Part shown: positions 43,706 to 50,448 of the stretch, piece after piece
How the letters are laid out: each line of letters begins with the position of its first letter
Numbering within the stretch: position 1 is the stretch's first letter
From: Flavobacteriales bacterium
GTDB lineage: Bacteria > Bacteroidota > Bacteroidia > Flavobacteriales_D > Sanyastnellaceae
Assembly (NCBI GenBank): GCA_947456965.1
Contig: CANGTU010000022.1
Coordinates: 1-50,448 of the forward strand
Direction: 5' to 3'
Length of the DNA: 50,448 bases
Position numbers and translations under genes: made by a program
Notes under the pieces: generated by a model
Seen by the model: the letters and a program-made list of their open reading frames with translations, nothing else
The model's database searches: none
Told to the model about the DNA's origin: nothing

Positions 43706-44668
43706 ATGGGGAATATTCGGAAGAAATCAGTTCACTGCAGGAATTGTGGTTATGCATGGCCTGAAGGCCCCAATTCCTATTGTCCTCAGTGTGGTCAGAA
43801 GAATACGGACCCAAATGCATCCTTCGGCCATTGGATACTTGAATTCATTGAAGGAGTCTTTCACATAGATGGAAAGATATGGGTTACACTTGGCAACCTG
43901 ATTGGCCGCCCAGGGGTTATGTCCAGGGAATATATGAGCGGCCGGATGGTGCGTTATATCCCTCCCGCGAGACTGTATCTCTTTATCAGTTTTTTATTTT
44001 TTCTGACCCTTGCGTCAAAGCCAGACGGTCGTGAAGATGTCATCGATTTATCAGAAGAACATCTCGGTCAACGATGGACAAGCATAACGGTGAGTTTTCT
44101 GGATACTCCCGAGGTGATTCATTTTGGCGATCAAGCGCCTGCCCTGACCAGAAGGGAAGTCAGAGAGGCATGCAGCAGGGGCAATGACGTCCTTGACTCA
44201 TTGTTAAAATCAAGCGGTGTAGCTTACACGAGTGGCCTTGAACGTGAGATGTGGAGGCAAGCAGCCAGGATCGAAACGTTTGGTCCAGGGGTGTGGTTGG
44301 AAAGGATTCTGAAAATCTGCTCCTTTGGTGCTTTTTTCTTGATGCCCGCCTATGCCTGTATGTTGAGTTGGTTCTTCAGGGGTCGCTGGAAAAGCTATAC
44401 CGCACATCTCGTGTTTTCGGTTCATGCACATAGTCTTCTCTTCTTAGGACTGACTGTTGGAATCTGGCTGTCAAGGCTTCAATCACACTGGCCGTTTAAC
44501 CTCTTGATTTGGTCGCTGTTTATCGCTCATCCTGTGGGTCTCAGGAACTTTTATGGGAATACGTGGCCGGGTGTGATCTGGCGGTACCTCGCGCTCACGG
44601 CAGCCTATTTCGTCCTGGTCTTTGCCTTCATGATTGGAGTGGTGATTTTGGGGTTTGTCATGGTTTGA
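43706..44668 (+). CDS. DUF3667 domain-containing membrane protein
   Basis: This 320-residue protein starts with a zinc ribbon (CRNCGYAW at 11-18, YCPQCGQKN at 28-36). The DUF3667 core follows, with FHIDGKIWVTLGNLIGRPG near 52-70 and YMSGRMVRYIPPARLYLFIS near 76-95, ahead of the first membrane helix. A charged soluble loop lies at about 110-190, with four or five helices after it. The family is common in Bacteroidota and has unknown function. It is the last gene before the low-GC accessory region and may be cotranscribed with pdhC. Confidence 0.85.
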   Translation: MGNIRKKSVHCRNCGYAWPEGPNSYCPQCGQKNTDPNASFGHWILEFIEGVFHIDGKIWVTLGNLIGRPGVMSREYMSGRMVRYIPPARLYLFISFLFFLTLASKPDGREDVIDLSEEHLGQRWTSITVSFLDTPEVIHFGDQAPALTRREVREACSRGNDVLDSLLKSSGVAYTSGLEREMWRQAARIETFGPGVWLERILKICSFGAFFLMPAYACMLSWFFRGRWKSYTAHLVFSVHAHSLLFLGLTVGIWLSRLQSHWPFNLLIWSLFIAHPVGLRNFYGNTWPGVIWRYLALTAAYFVLVFAFMIGVVILGFVMV

Positions 44669-44670
44669 TT

Positions 44671-44920
44671 TTTTTCTCACCACGAAGAGACGAGGCAAAT
44701 AAAGGTTCATGAAGAGAATAAAAAACTCCGTGAACTCCTTGCGTCTCTGCGGTCTCCGTGTTCCGATGGCGTTTTCTTTTCACCACAGAGGCATCGAGAG
44801 AACAGAGGTTCACAGAGAATTAAAACCTCCTTTCACCTCTGCGAAACCTCCGATACCTCTGCGCTCCGATAGCGTTTTTTTTCACTTTGGAGACATCGAG
44901 GAAATAGAGGTTCATGGAGG
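44671..44920 (+). repeat. Intergenic hairpin repeat array A
   Basis: About 2.5 units of a 100-bp element are present. Each unit contains a purine-rich half (CACCACAGAG... with GAGGTTCACAGAG) and a pyrimidine-rich half (CTCCGTGAACTCC... with CTCCGTGTTCCGATGGCG) that are imperfect inverted repeats, so a transcript would fold into long hairpins; a T run follows each unit. One stretch (44823-44884) closely matches arrays B and C. Translated frames here (FHHRGIERTEVHRE and the like) are artefacts of the repeat. Confidence 0.85.
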
Positions 44921-45030
44921 GGACATAACTCTCGGGATAACCGGTAAGCGAATTGGATTCACACAGAGTCGCTTATTTGGTTTTAAGGTTTGATTGTGCT
45001 AACTTGCTGTGAATTCTGATTCCCAGACGA

Positions 45031-45195
45031 ATGACACTCATTATAAAACCAGGTATGACACCTCAGGAGATTCACCGGATGGCCAGAGAAATGCGTAAGA
45101 ATTCGAAGTACGATTTCAAGAGGCTTTGCGGAACGATTCAACTCACAGAGGATCCTGAAGTTATTCAAAAGCGTATGCGCGATGAATGGCAGTGA
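45031..45195 (+). CDS. Probable VapB-like antitoxin
   Basis: The product is 54 residues: MTLIIKPGMTPQEIHRMARE, then a Lys/Arg-rich helical part and RMRDEWQ at the end. It is short, helical and basic, as antitoxins of PIN-domain toxins often are, and its stop overlaps the start of the following VapC remnant by 14 bp. This overlap and the neighbour are the main evidence. It has no recognised DNA-binding motif, so the type is uncertain. Confidence 0.65.
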   Translation: MTLIIKPGMTPQEIHRMAREMRKNSKYDFKRLCGTIQLTEDPEVIQKRMRDEWQ

Positions 45196-45428
45196 GTTCG
45201 TTTTCGATACCAATGTTTTTCTTTATCTGCAATCCGGGCGTGAAGACCTGATCAATATTTTCAATGAATCAAGCGTGTTTATCAGCGTGATCACGGAACT
45301 TGCGCTGCTTTCGTTCAAAGGACTTGATAGCGGCAACAGCGGTGCACCTTCAGCTTCCGCTCATATCAGCCGATAAGGATTACACAGCTATTGAAGAGTT
45401 GATGTTTATTCTGTATAAACTCAACTGA
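45182..45428 (+). pseudogene. Deleted VapC-type PIN-domain toxin
   Basis: The N-terminal half reads FVFDTNVFLYLQSG then SSVFISVITELALLSFKGL, which matches the start of Bacteroidota PIN toxins. The frame then changes and soon stops at 45376. In another frame from about 45326 the C-terminal part appears: LIAATAVHLQLPLISADKDY then a helical end and stop at 45428. About 45 middle residues are missing, so an internal deletion with a frame change removed part of the catalytic centre. The first acidic residue of the PIN site and the SADKD Asp are still present in the two pieces. The toxin is almost certainly inactive. Confidence 0.82.
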
Positions 45429-45482
45429 TGTTAATTTCTATCTAACACCGCAACGCGAGAGAACCATTGCGTAAGGTGAGTT

Positions 45483-45715
45483 AACCTCCTTTCACCTCCG
45501 CGAAACCTCCGATACCTCTGCGCTCCGATGGCGTTTTTTTTTCACCACAGAGACATGGAGGGAATGGAGGTTCACAGAGTATAAAAAACTCCGTGAACTC
45601 CGTGCGGCTCTGTGGCCTCCGTGTTCCGATTGCATTTTTTTCACCACGAAGACACGAAACAATAAAGGTTCACGAAGAGTAAAAAAAACTCTCTTCCTCC
45701 GATCTCTTTTCCTCT
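45483..45715 (+). repeat. Intergenic hairpin repeat array B
   Basis: This array of about two units is of the same family as arrays A and C. Positions 45483-45602 match 46971-47090 in array C over 120 nt with a single difference. The pattern is again a hairpin-forming purine/pyrimidine pair followed by a T run. It separates the toxin-antitoxin remnant from the DUF1016 gene. Confidence 0.85.
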
Positions 45716-45853
45716 GAAACCATCGGCGAGCTGCCAATATGCGCATGGTATCCCATGACTTATGCCTCTTTTCGTGTGATCATCATAAAGCATGATGAAT
45801 TTCTTTGCGGCCAGACACGAATAAAGCATAATCCGTTTAATCACTTCGCTAGT

Positions 45854-46894
45854 ATGGGCAGCAGTAAGTCAAGTTCAGCAAGTTTGGATCGTGTTTATCG
45901 CAACATCAGGCAAGTCATTGATGAGGCACGTGTAACGGTGTATCGGGCAGCCAATTCTGCAACGGTGCAGGCCTACTGGAATATTGGCAGAATTATCGTG
46001 GAGCAAGAACAACGTGGAGAGCGGCGTGCGGGATACGGGGAGCAACTTATCGGTGCCCTCGCCAGTCGGCTTACCAAGGAATACGGGAAGGGTTTCACAA
46101 CCACCAATCTTAAATACATGCGGCAGTTTTACAGCACTTTTGGGATTAGTCACGCGCTGCGTGACCAATTGTCATGGACGCACTATCGTTTGTTGCTGCG
46201 TGTGGACAGAGAGGATGCAAGGTTGTTTTATATGAATGAAGCCGCAGAAGGCAACTGGAGTACCCGAACTCTGGAAAGACAGATCGATAGTTTGTACTTC
46301 GAGCGAATGGCGCTGAGCGCAACGAATGCACGTTCAATGTCAAAACCCCAAGTGAAGCCGCCCGAAGAAATGCAGGCGAGAGAATTAATCAGGGACCCAT
46401 ATGTTTTGGAGTTCTTAGATATCAAGTCTGATTCGGGTTTTTATGAGAAAGAGCTGGAGCAAGCGATTATCGATAAGCTGCAGGAGTTTTTGCTTGAGTT
46501 GGGTACAGGCTTTTCATTTGTAGGCAGACAATACCGCGTTCAAACGGAGCTTCAGGACTTTTACATCGACCTTGTATTTTACAATTTCATCCTGAAGTGT
46601 TTTATGCTTATTGATCTGAAAACGGGAAAGCTTACCCACCAGGACATCGGACAGATGGATATGTATGTAAGGTTGTTTGAAGATAAGGTGCGTCAGAAGA
46701 GTGACAACCCCACAATTGGATTGATCTTGTGCTCTGAGAAGGACAAGACCATAGTTAAGTACAGTCTGCTGAGCGACAGCAAGCAAATCTTCGCATCGCG
46801 ATACAAAACGGTTCTGCCTACCGAAAAGCGGTTAAGACAAGAGATTGAAAGGGAGAGACATTTGGCGGAATCAGAATTACGGCTGATCAGATGA
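45854..46894 (+). CDS. DUF1016 / PDDEXK nuclease domain protein (YhcG-like)
   Basis: This protein has 346 residues from ATG 45854; the frame opens at 45755 but the region before 45854 is non-coding in character. The N-terminal DUF1016 part (about 10-160) has YWNIGRIIVEQEQRG near 41-55, GYGEQLIGALASRLTKEYGK near 60-79 and LSWTHYRLLLRVDRE near 108-122. The C-terminal PDDEXK fold has the metal-binding DFYIDLVFYN near 237-246 and LIDLKTGKLTHQD near 254-266. Family members act in defence or mobile elements, sometimes with restriction systems. No methylase or restriction partner is nearby. Confidence 0.9.
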   Translation: MGSSKSSSASLDRVYRNIRQVIDEARVTVYRAANSATVQAYWNIGRIIVEQEQRGERRAGYGEQLIGALASRLTKEYGKGFTTTNLKYMRQFYSTFGISHALRDQLSWTHYRLLLRVDREDARLFYMNEAAEGNWSTRTLERQIDSLYFERMALSATNARSMSKPQVKPPEEMQARELIRDPYVLEFLDIKSDSGFYEKELEQAIIDKLQEFLLELGTGFSFVGRQYRVQTELQDFYIDLVFYNFILKCFMLIDLKTGKLTHQDIGQMDMYVRLFEDKVRQKSDNPTIGLILCSEKDKTIVKYSLLSDSKQIFASRYKTVLPTEKRLRQEIERERHLAESELRLIR

Positions 46895-46970
46895 GTAAAG
46901 GGGAGGAACACGGGAAAGTGGATTGTCGGGATGATTTAATTGAGGAAATTCCTTTGCGATTCTGAAAAAA

Positions 46971-47225
46971 AACCTCCTTTCACCTCCGCGAAACCTCCGA
47001 TACCTCTGCGCTCCGATGGCGTTTTTTTTTCACCACAGAGACATGGAGGGAATGGAGGTTCACAGAGTTTAAAAAACTCCGTGAACTCCGAGTGTCTTTG
47101 CGGCCTCCGTGTTCCGATGGCGTTTTTTCACCACGAAGACACGAAGAAAACAGAGGTTCATGGAGAACAAAAAACTCCGTTAACTCCGCACATCTCTGCG
47201 GCCTCGGTGTTCCGATCTCATTTTC
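46971..47225 (+). repeat. Intergenic hairpin repeat array C
   Basis: About 2.5 units are present. The first 120 nt are nearly identical to array B in the same orientation, so the DUF1016 gene is bracketed by direct repeats. Later units are more diverged. The family is not a CRISPR, as there are no unique spacers of constant length. Confidence 0.85.
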
Positions 47226-47245
47226 TCCCTCGTGCCCCGGCGATC

Positions 47246-47962
47246 TCATTCCCTCACGGGCAGCTCGTACTCCAGAAAAGAGTTATCGCGTGACCTGTTG
47301 ATGGCGTGAAAGAACTCGATGACTTGCTCAAAGCTGATTTTCTTTGTGCTGAGTAGGTCGCTGTCGGGCATGTGTCGCTTCACCATGGCGCCAAGTTTGG
47401 CGCGGGTGATGAGATCACCACGAAGACCTAACTTCTGATTGGGTTCTTCTCTGTCGATATACACAATGCGATATGCCTTGACGGCTGCATCATAAAACTC
47501 GGTACCCGACATGGTTGCACTGGTAAGCATGGCGTCGCCTAACAGTCCGAATCCTGTGTACTGATAGCTATCGCACATATAAGACGGCGCATCTTCCGGA
47601 ATGATGACCGCTGACACGAGGCCGATAATGTCGAATTGCACATAGAGATGAAGGGTTTGAATCTTCTTGCAATTTGAGAAGTTGAAGTAGTAGGGGTCAT
47701 TCAATCGTGCGGCCCAAAAATCCCGCACGGTAGGTGTAAGCCTATTCTTCTTATCGTTCCACATGGACTTTGCAAGAAAGTGATCGGTACCTGAGAACTT
47801 AGGTTCGACAGTGTATTTCACCAATTGTCCGGAGGAATCGGCGTAGTTATAAAAATCATCAGAAGTTCGAAAGAAAATAGCCTCTACTGGTATTTCCTTC
47901 TGGGCATTTGCAACGCCACACATCAAAAGCATCAATACGGTGAAAAGTCTGGATGTATACAT
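47246..47962 (-). CDS. Hypothetical secreted protein
   Basis: This 238-residue protein begins with a signal peptide (MYTSRLFTVLMLLMCGVANA) with a probable cleavage before QKEI. The mature part has a few aromatic-rich strands (FYNYADSSGQLVKYTVEP) and a C-terminal helix. I do not recognise a family. It is followed on the minus strand by repeat array C and lies 42 bp after the next lipoprotein gene. The low GC fits the accessory region. Confidence 0.65.
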   Translation of the reverse strand: MYTSRLFTVLMLLMCGVANAQKEIPVEAIFFRTSDDFYNYADSSGQLVKYTVEPKFSGTDHFLAKSMWNDKKNRLTPTVRDFWAARLNDPYYFNFSNCKKIQTLHLYVQFDIIGLVSAVIIPEDAPSYMCDSYQYTGFGLLGDAMLTSATMSGTEFYDAAVKAYRIVYIDREEPNQKLGLRGDLITRAKLGAMVKRHMPDSDLLSTKKISFEQVIEFFHAINRSRDNSFLEYELPVRE

Positions 47963-48004
47963 ATGTCTGTTGGTTTAATTTGTCTACTCATTTCATTCCC
48001 CGCA

Positions 48005-48673
48005 CTACCTAAGCCGTTGTCTGAAGTCATGCATCGTAAGTGATATCAACGAGTCCAACACCTCCGGCTGAAATTCGAATTTAAACGGTATGCTGTTGTC
48101 CTGGATGAGGGTGTCGGAGTGGAAGAATGAATTGGAGTAATAAATACTATCATCATGGATTACATAGGTGTCAAGTATTTGTACCACGCGATATAAATTA
48201 TCTGATGTGGGAACCGGATACCCTCCCCATCCAGCTTTCTTATTCGCGTCATAAAACACTATTAATGAATAGTAGGGTATCAGATGATATCTGTCTTTAT
48301 CGTATCCCAACTTCTTCATTTTGGGCACGATAAACTTGGTTCGGATATCGTAGTACTGAGTTTCCGAGAATGACAGAACTTCCAAATTCTGAGGGTAAGT
48401 CAGGTTCTCTATTTGTTTAGACTGTGACCTTAGATAATGATCGATGATTTGTAAAGTGTCTACTGGATATTCCTCGAGACGGCTTATAAACTTTCCACAT
48501 CCAGAGTCAAAGAGAAAGCTGGATATAACCAGGGTATCGGATACGGAGTATTGCTCTCGCACAATTCGCTTCACCTTTGGCTCTGGAAAGTAAAACTTTT
48601 CTACCGTGGGTTCGAATAGCGAACATCCCGATAAAAGGATTACCAATAGAATGGATCGCTTAATCCGTTGCAT
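48005..48673 (-). CDS. Hypothetical lipoprotein
   Basis: This 222-residue protein has a short signal peptide with a lipobox (LLSGCSLF), predicting lipidation. The mature part is beta/alpha mixed, rich in Tyr/Phe/Asp (YSVSDTLVISSFLF, YHLIPYYSLIVFYD). No family recognised. It is clearly A+T-rich. It stands between an unassigned intergenic stretch and another orphan secreted protein, possibly a transcriptional unit of two. Confidence 0.65.
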   Translation of the reverse strand: MQRIKRSILLVILLSGCSLFEPTVEKFYFPEPKVKRIVREQYSVSDTLVISSFLFDSGCGKFISRLEEYPVDTLQIIDHYLRSQSKQIENLTYPQNLEVLSFSETQYYDIRTKFIVPKMKKLGYDKDRYHLIPYYSLIVFYDANKKAGWGGYPVPTSDNLYRVVQILDTYVIHDDSIYYSNSFFHSDTLIQDNSIPFKFEFQPEVLDSLISLTMHDFRQRLR

Positions 48674-49105
48674 CAGTTGATGTTCAAAAGTGAATAGAGC
48701 GAATTCTTAAATCAAGATTATGCAGTCGGTTTCGTATATGAGATTTAAAACGGCAAAGAAGACGAGCGCTCGCGCAAGTTTCGGGCAGGGCAGGCATAAT
48801 GCGCTGGTTTTGTAAAAATATAAAAACGATTCAATTCCACGCCCTTCGGTGAGAATGATTGTGTTGGTTTTTGACGATTTTTCACGAACGATATGCCAAC
48901 CGGTTTATCAACTCACATGCATGTAGACTACTGATTTCCCTCCTGCACAATGGTTTTAAAAACGAAGACACATTGATAGATTGCATCTGATAATACTTCC
49001 TTCGGGCATTGAAGGAACGAAAACTCCAAATGGCAGCCCGCTAAAACCCTAAATAACTTATCGCTGAGATAACCAACCCCAAAGGGCACACCCGCCACAC
49101 CCATG
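48674..49105. other. Intergenic region, no supported gene
   Basis: This 432-bp stretch is rich in A+T. A 64-codon minus-strand frame (48928-49122) overlaps the neighbouring gene end and has no start context or domain, so it is not called. A small palindrome, CGAGCGCTCG, lies at 48763-48772. Nothing else stands out; a repeat of the kind found elsewhere in the genome is possible. Confidence 0.45.
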
Positions 49106-49549
49106 TTAGTCAATATAGACAACAGGACTAAAGTAACGATAAGCCGACCGCCTCAACCGTCCTTCTTTCACCTTATTCCGCGAAATAACTTCAATATATT
49201 CTTTTCTGGAAACTTCCCTCATCTCTGGTCTGGGAAATGGAAATCCAACAAGAGAAATAACCAAATACGTTGAAACTCTTGAATTCACATTTAACTCAAC
49301 GAAGCTCCTTGAGTTCAAAATCACCCTTTGAACATCACCTATACTGTCGCATGGACCAAACTTGAAAAATCGGTTCTCTTTAAAATAGTATACAGTATCG
49401 CCAATCTCTATTGCCGCCGATGGGCAGAGAATCCGAGTAGATTTTGGTCGAACTATGTGGATGTATAACGAATCAGGATGTTCCTGACAAACTGCGAGAT
49501 TGGCAATAAGAGCCAACAATCCTAGGCCAACTGCTTGTGCGACTTTCAT
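49106..49549 (-). CDS. Small secreted protein overlapping the RHS gene (candidate immunity/accessory protein)
   Basis: This protein has 147 residues with an N-terminal signal peptide (KVAQAVGLGLLALIANLAVC). The mature part is beta-rich with a DTVYYFKENRFFKFGPCDSI segment and ends in a Tyr/Arg-rich tail. Its ATG overlaps the RHS stop codon by ATGA, so the two are translationally coupled. RHS toxins usually have a small immunity gene at exactly this place, but no family is recognised, and a signal peptide would put it in the periplasm or outside, which fits only some immunity types. Confidence 0.7.
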   Translation of the reverse strand: MKVAQAVGLGLLALIANLAVCQEHPDSLYIHIVRPKSTRILCPSAAIEIGDTVYYFKENRFFKFGPCDSIGDVQRVILNSRSFVELNVNSRVSTYLVISLVGFPFPRPEMREVSRKEYIEVISRNKVKEGRLRRSAYRYFSPVVYID

Positions 49550-50448
49550 TCTCCTTCAAGTATTCGTTCAATCAAATCAAAAATCTGCAATGCACTGGCC
49601 TCCCGTTCATAAGAAACAGAAGCTCTTCCATACCACCAATTCCCAAGCTCTTGGGCTGGTCGGATGTCCCATAATCTTGCCGGAGAAGCAAGCACAGAAG
49701 TCAAACCATAAATGGCTATTTCAGGTACGCTAAGTGCCAAGCCTCGGAAGCCAGTTACGGTCATACTAGCATATTGCGCACCCGATCCAAAACCCGACCA
49801 AGAATTAAACATAAGAGTACTAACTGCTCCATCTACAGCTCCCAAAAGTGCATTAAGTGCAACATCGTATCCCTTCAAACCTTTTGACTTACTCTTGACT
49901 ATTCCATCTGCGGTGCCGTAGGATACATTGTACACTCCCAACGAAAACTCCAGAGGATCCATTTTAAGCCATGATGCAATCTTAGCCATACCTGGCGAAG
50001 CAGAGGTCAATCCAGAAAGAAAACCAGCCCCTGCGCCAATTAGCGCTCCTGAAAACATGCCATCTAATCCTCCACCACTGAGGGCATTGGACGCCACACC
50101 AATATTTGACCCAATAATTGCTTTGTACCCAGCTCCAATAGCCCAAGATGCAGCCGATCCGGATGATACACCACCGGCAATAAAAGCACCCCCAAGGCCC
50201 AATCCAGCACCAACGAATCCACCAACAACTGCTCCCTTATACCAATCCGTTCCCTTCCAAGAACCATCAAATGGATTCGCGTCAAACCCGCTGCCATTAT
50301 CATGTCCGGCAGCAAGGGCTCCCCCCATGTAGGAGCCCACTACAGCACCCACAATAATCGCGGTAACCACAAACCGCCCATCCGGATCCACACCCACCAC
50401 AGGATTGTTACCCATAGCAAGGTACGGATTCGAAAACTGCTCAGCGGG
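49546..50448 (-). CDS. RHS repeat-associated core C-terminal part (5' truncated)
   Basis: The frame is open at the right edge of the window, so only the last 300 residues are visible. The RHS-associated core signature NPYLAMGNNPVVGVDPDGR stands right at the visible start. Past it the sequence is Gly/Ala-rich and hydrophobic, with possible membrane-spanning or pore-like stretches (AVVGSYMGGALAAG, VGGFVGAGLGLGGAFIAGG, GALIGAGAGFLSG). A more typical helical end (ASALQIFDLIERILEGE) closes it. In RHS proteins the part after the core is the variable toxin tip. No nuclease or other catalytic motif is recognised, so a membrane-active or unknown toxin is possible. Confidence 0.85.
   Translation of the reverse strand, partial: PAEQFSNPYLAMGNNPVVGVDPDGRFVVTAIIVGAVVGSYMGGALAAGHDNGSGFDANPFDGSWKGTDWYKGAVVGGFVGAGLGLGGAFIAGGVSSGSAASWAIGAGYKAIIGSNIGVASNALSGGGLDGMFSGALIGAGAGFLSGLTSASPGMAKIASWLKMDPLEFSLGVYNVSYGTADGIVKSKSKGLKGYDVALNALLGAVDGAVSTLMFNSWSGFGSGAQYASMTVTGFRGLALSVPEIAIYGLTSVLASPARLWDIRPAQELGNWWYGRASVSYEREASALQIFDLIERILEGE

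Noticed and set aside
44709-44993. Frames within the hairpin repeat arrays read as small proteins
   Set aside because: The similar peptides arise because the DNA repeat is the same; there is no coding evidence.
44671-47225. CRISPR array
   Set aside because: Units are long and diverged, with no regular unique spacers and no cas genes.
48928-49122. A 64-codon minus-strand frame
   Set aside because: Overlaps the end of the neighbouring gene and has no domain or start signal; may be a repeat fragment.

Overview
The window looks like a chromosome segment of a Bacteroidota bacterium, most likely order Flavobacteriales (Cryomorphaceae-like; genus not determinable here). Supporting signs are a type IX secretion C-terminal sorting domain, many TAnnTTTG-type -7 promoter elements lying just before start codons, a bacillithiol deacetylase (BshB1), DUF4476, DUF3667 and DUF2723 proteins, a LolC/E-like permease with the Bacteroidota N-terminus, and pdhA next to pdhC without pdhB. 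The first 44.6 kb is a GC-moderate (about 53% by eye), gene-dense housekeeping region. The last 5.8 kb is visibly richer in A+T and is accessory in character.

Layout. 1-8.6 kb: the end of a T9SS-secreted protein, a large DUF2723 membrane glycosyltransferase-like protein, divergent terC and pdeM, and a minus-strand group of a NamZ/DUF1343 muramidase, a lipoprotein and a MORN-repeat protein. 8.6-14.9 kb: an ABC permease with an unusual extracytoplasmic insertion, cystathionine beta-synthase, and a Tricorn-like S41 protease. 14.9-18.1 kb: ornithine aminotransferase, nucleoside diphosphate kinase and NADP-isocitrate dehydrogenase. 18.1-23.7 kb: a minus-strand envelope cluster with a DUF4476 protein, a TPR-CsgG lipoprotein and two LPP20-like lipoproteins, ended by a 36-bp perfect palindrome terminator. 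23.8-31.7 kb: saccharopine reductase with a coupled small secreted protein, a long-form IspH, then the mutL-rhomboid-rhomboid-EEP operon.

31.6-36.3 kb is a compact minus-strand carotenoid operon, crtI-crtB-(unknown secreted protein)-idi-crtZ-crtY(cd). Together with ispH upstream it could carry isoprenoid units through to hydroxylated beta-carotene (zeaxanthin type). 36.5-43.7 kb holds an M23/LysM peptidase, bshB1, a flippase/glycosyltransferase pair, tRNA-His(GTG), and pdhA-pdhC of pyruvate dehydrogenase.

From 44.67 kb the character changes. Three direct copies of an intergenic hairpin repeat family separate two cargo units: a VapBC-type toxin-antitoxin pair whose toxin carries an internal deletion, and a DUF1016/PDDEXK nuclease. 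Beyond these lie orphan secreted or lipoprotein genes and the C-terminal part of an RHS protein. The RHS stop codon overlaps the next gene by ATGA, making that gene a candidate immunity or accessory partner. The repeat-cargo-repeat layout, the CsgG/LPP20 cluster, the RHS tail with its coupled gene, and the permease insertion are the places most likely to hold undescribed biology.
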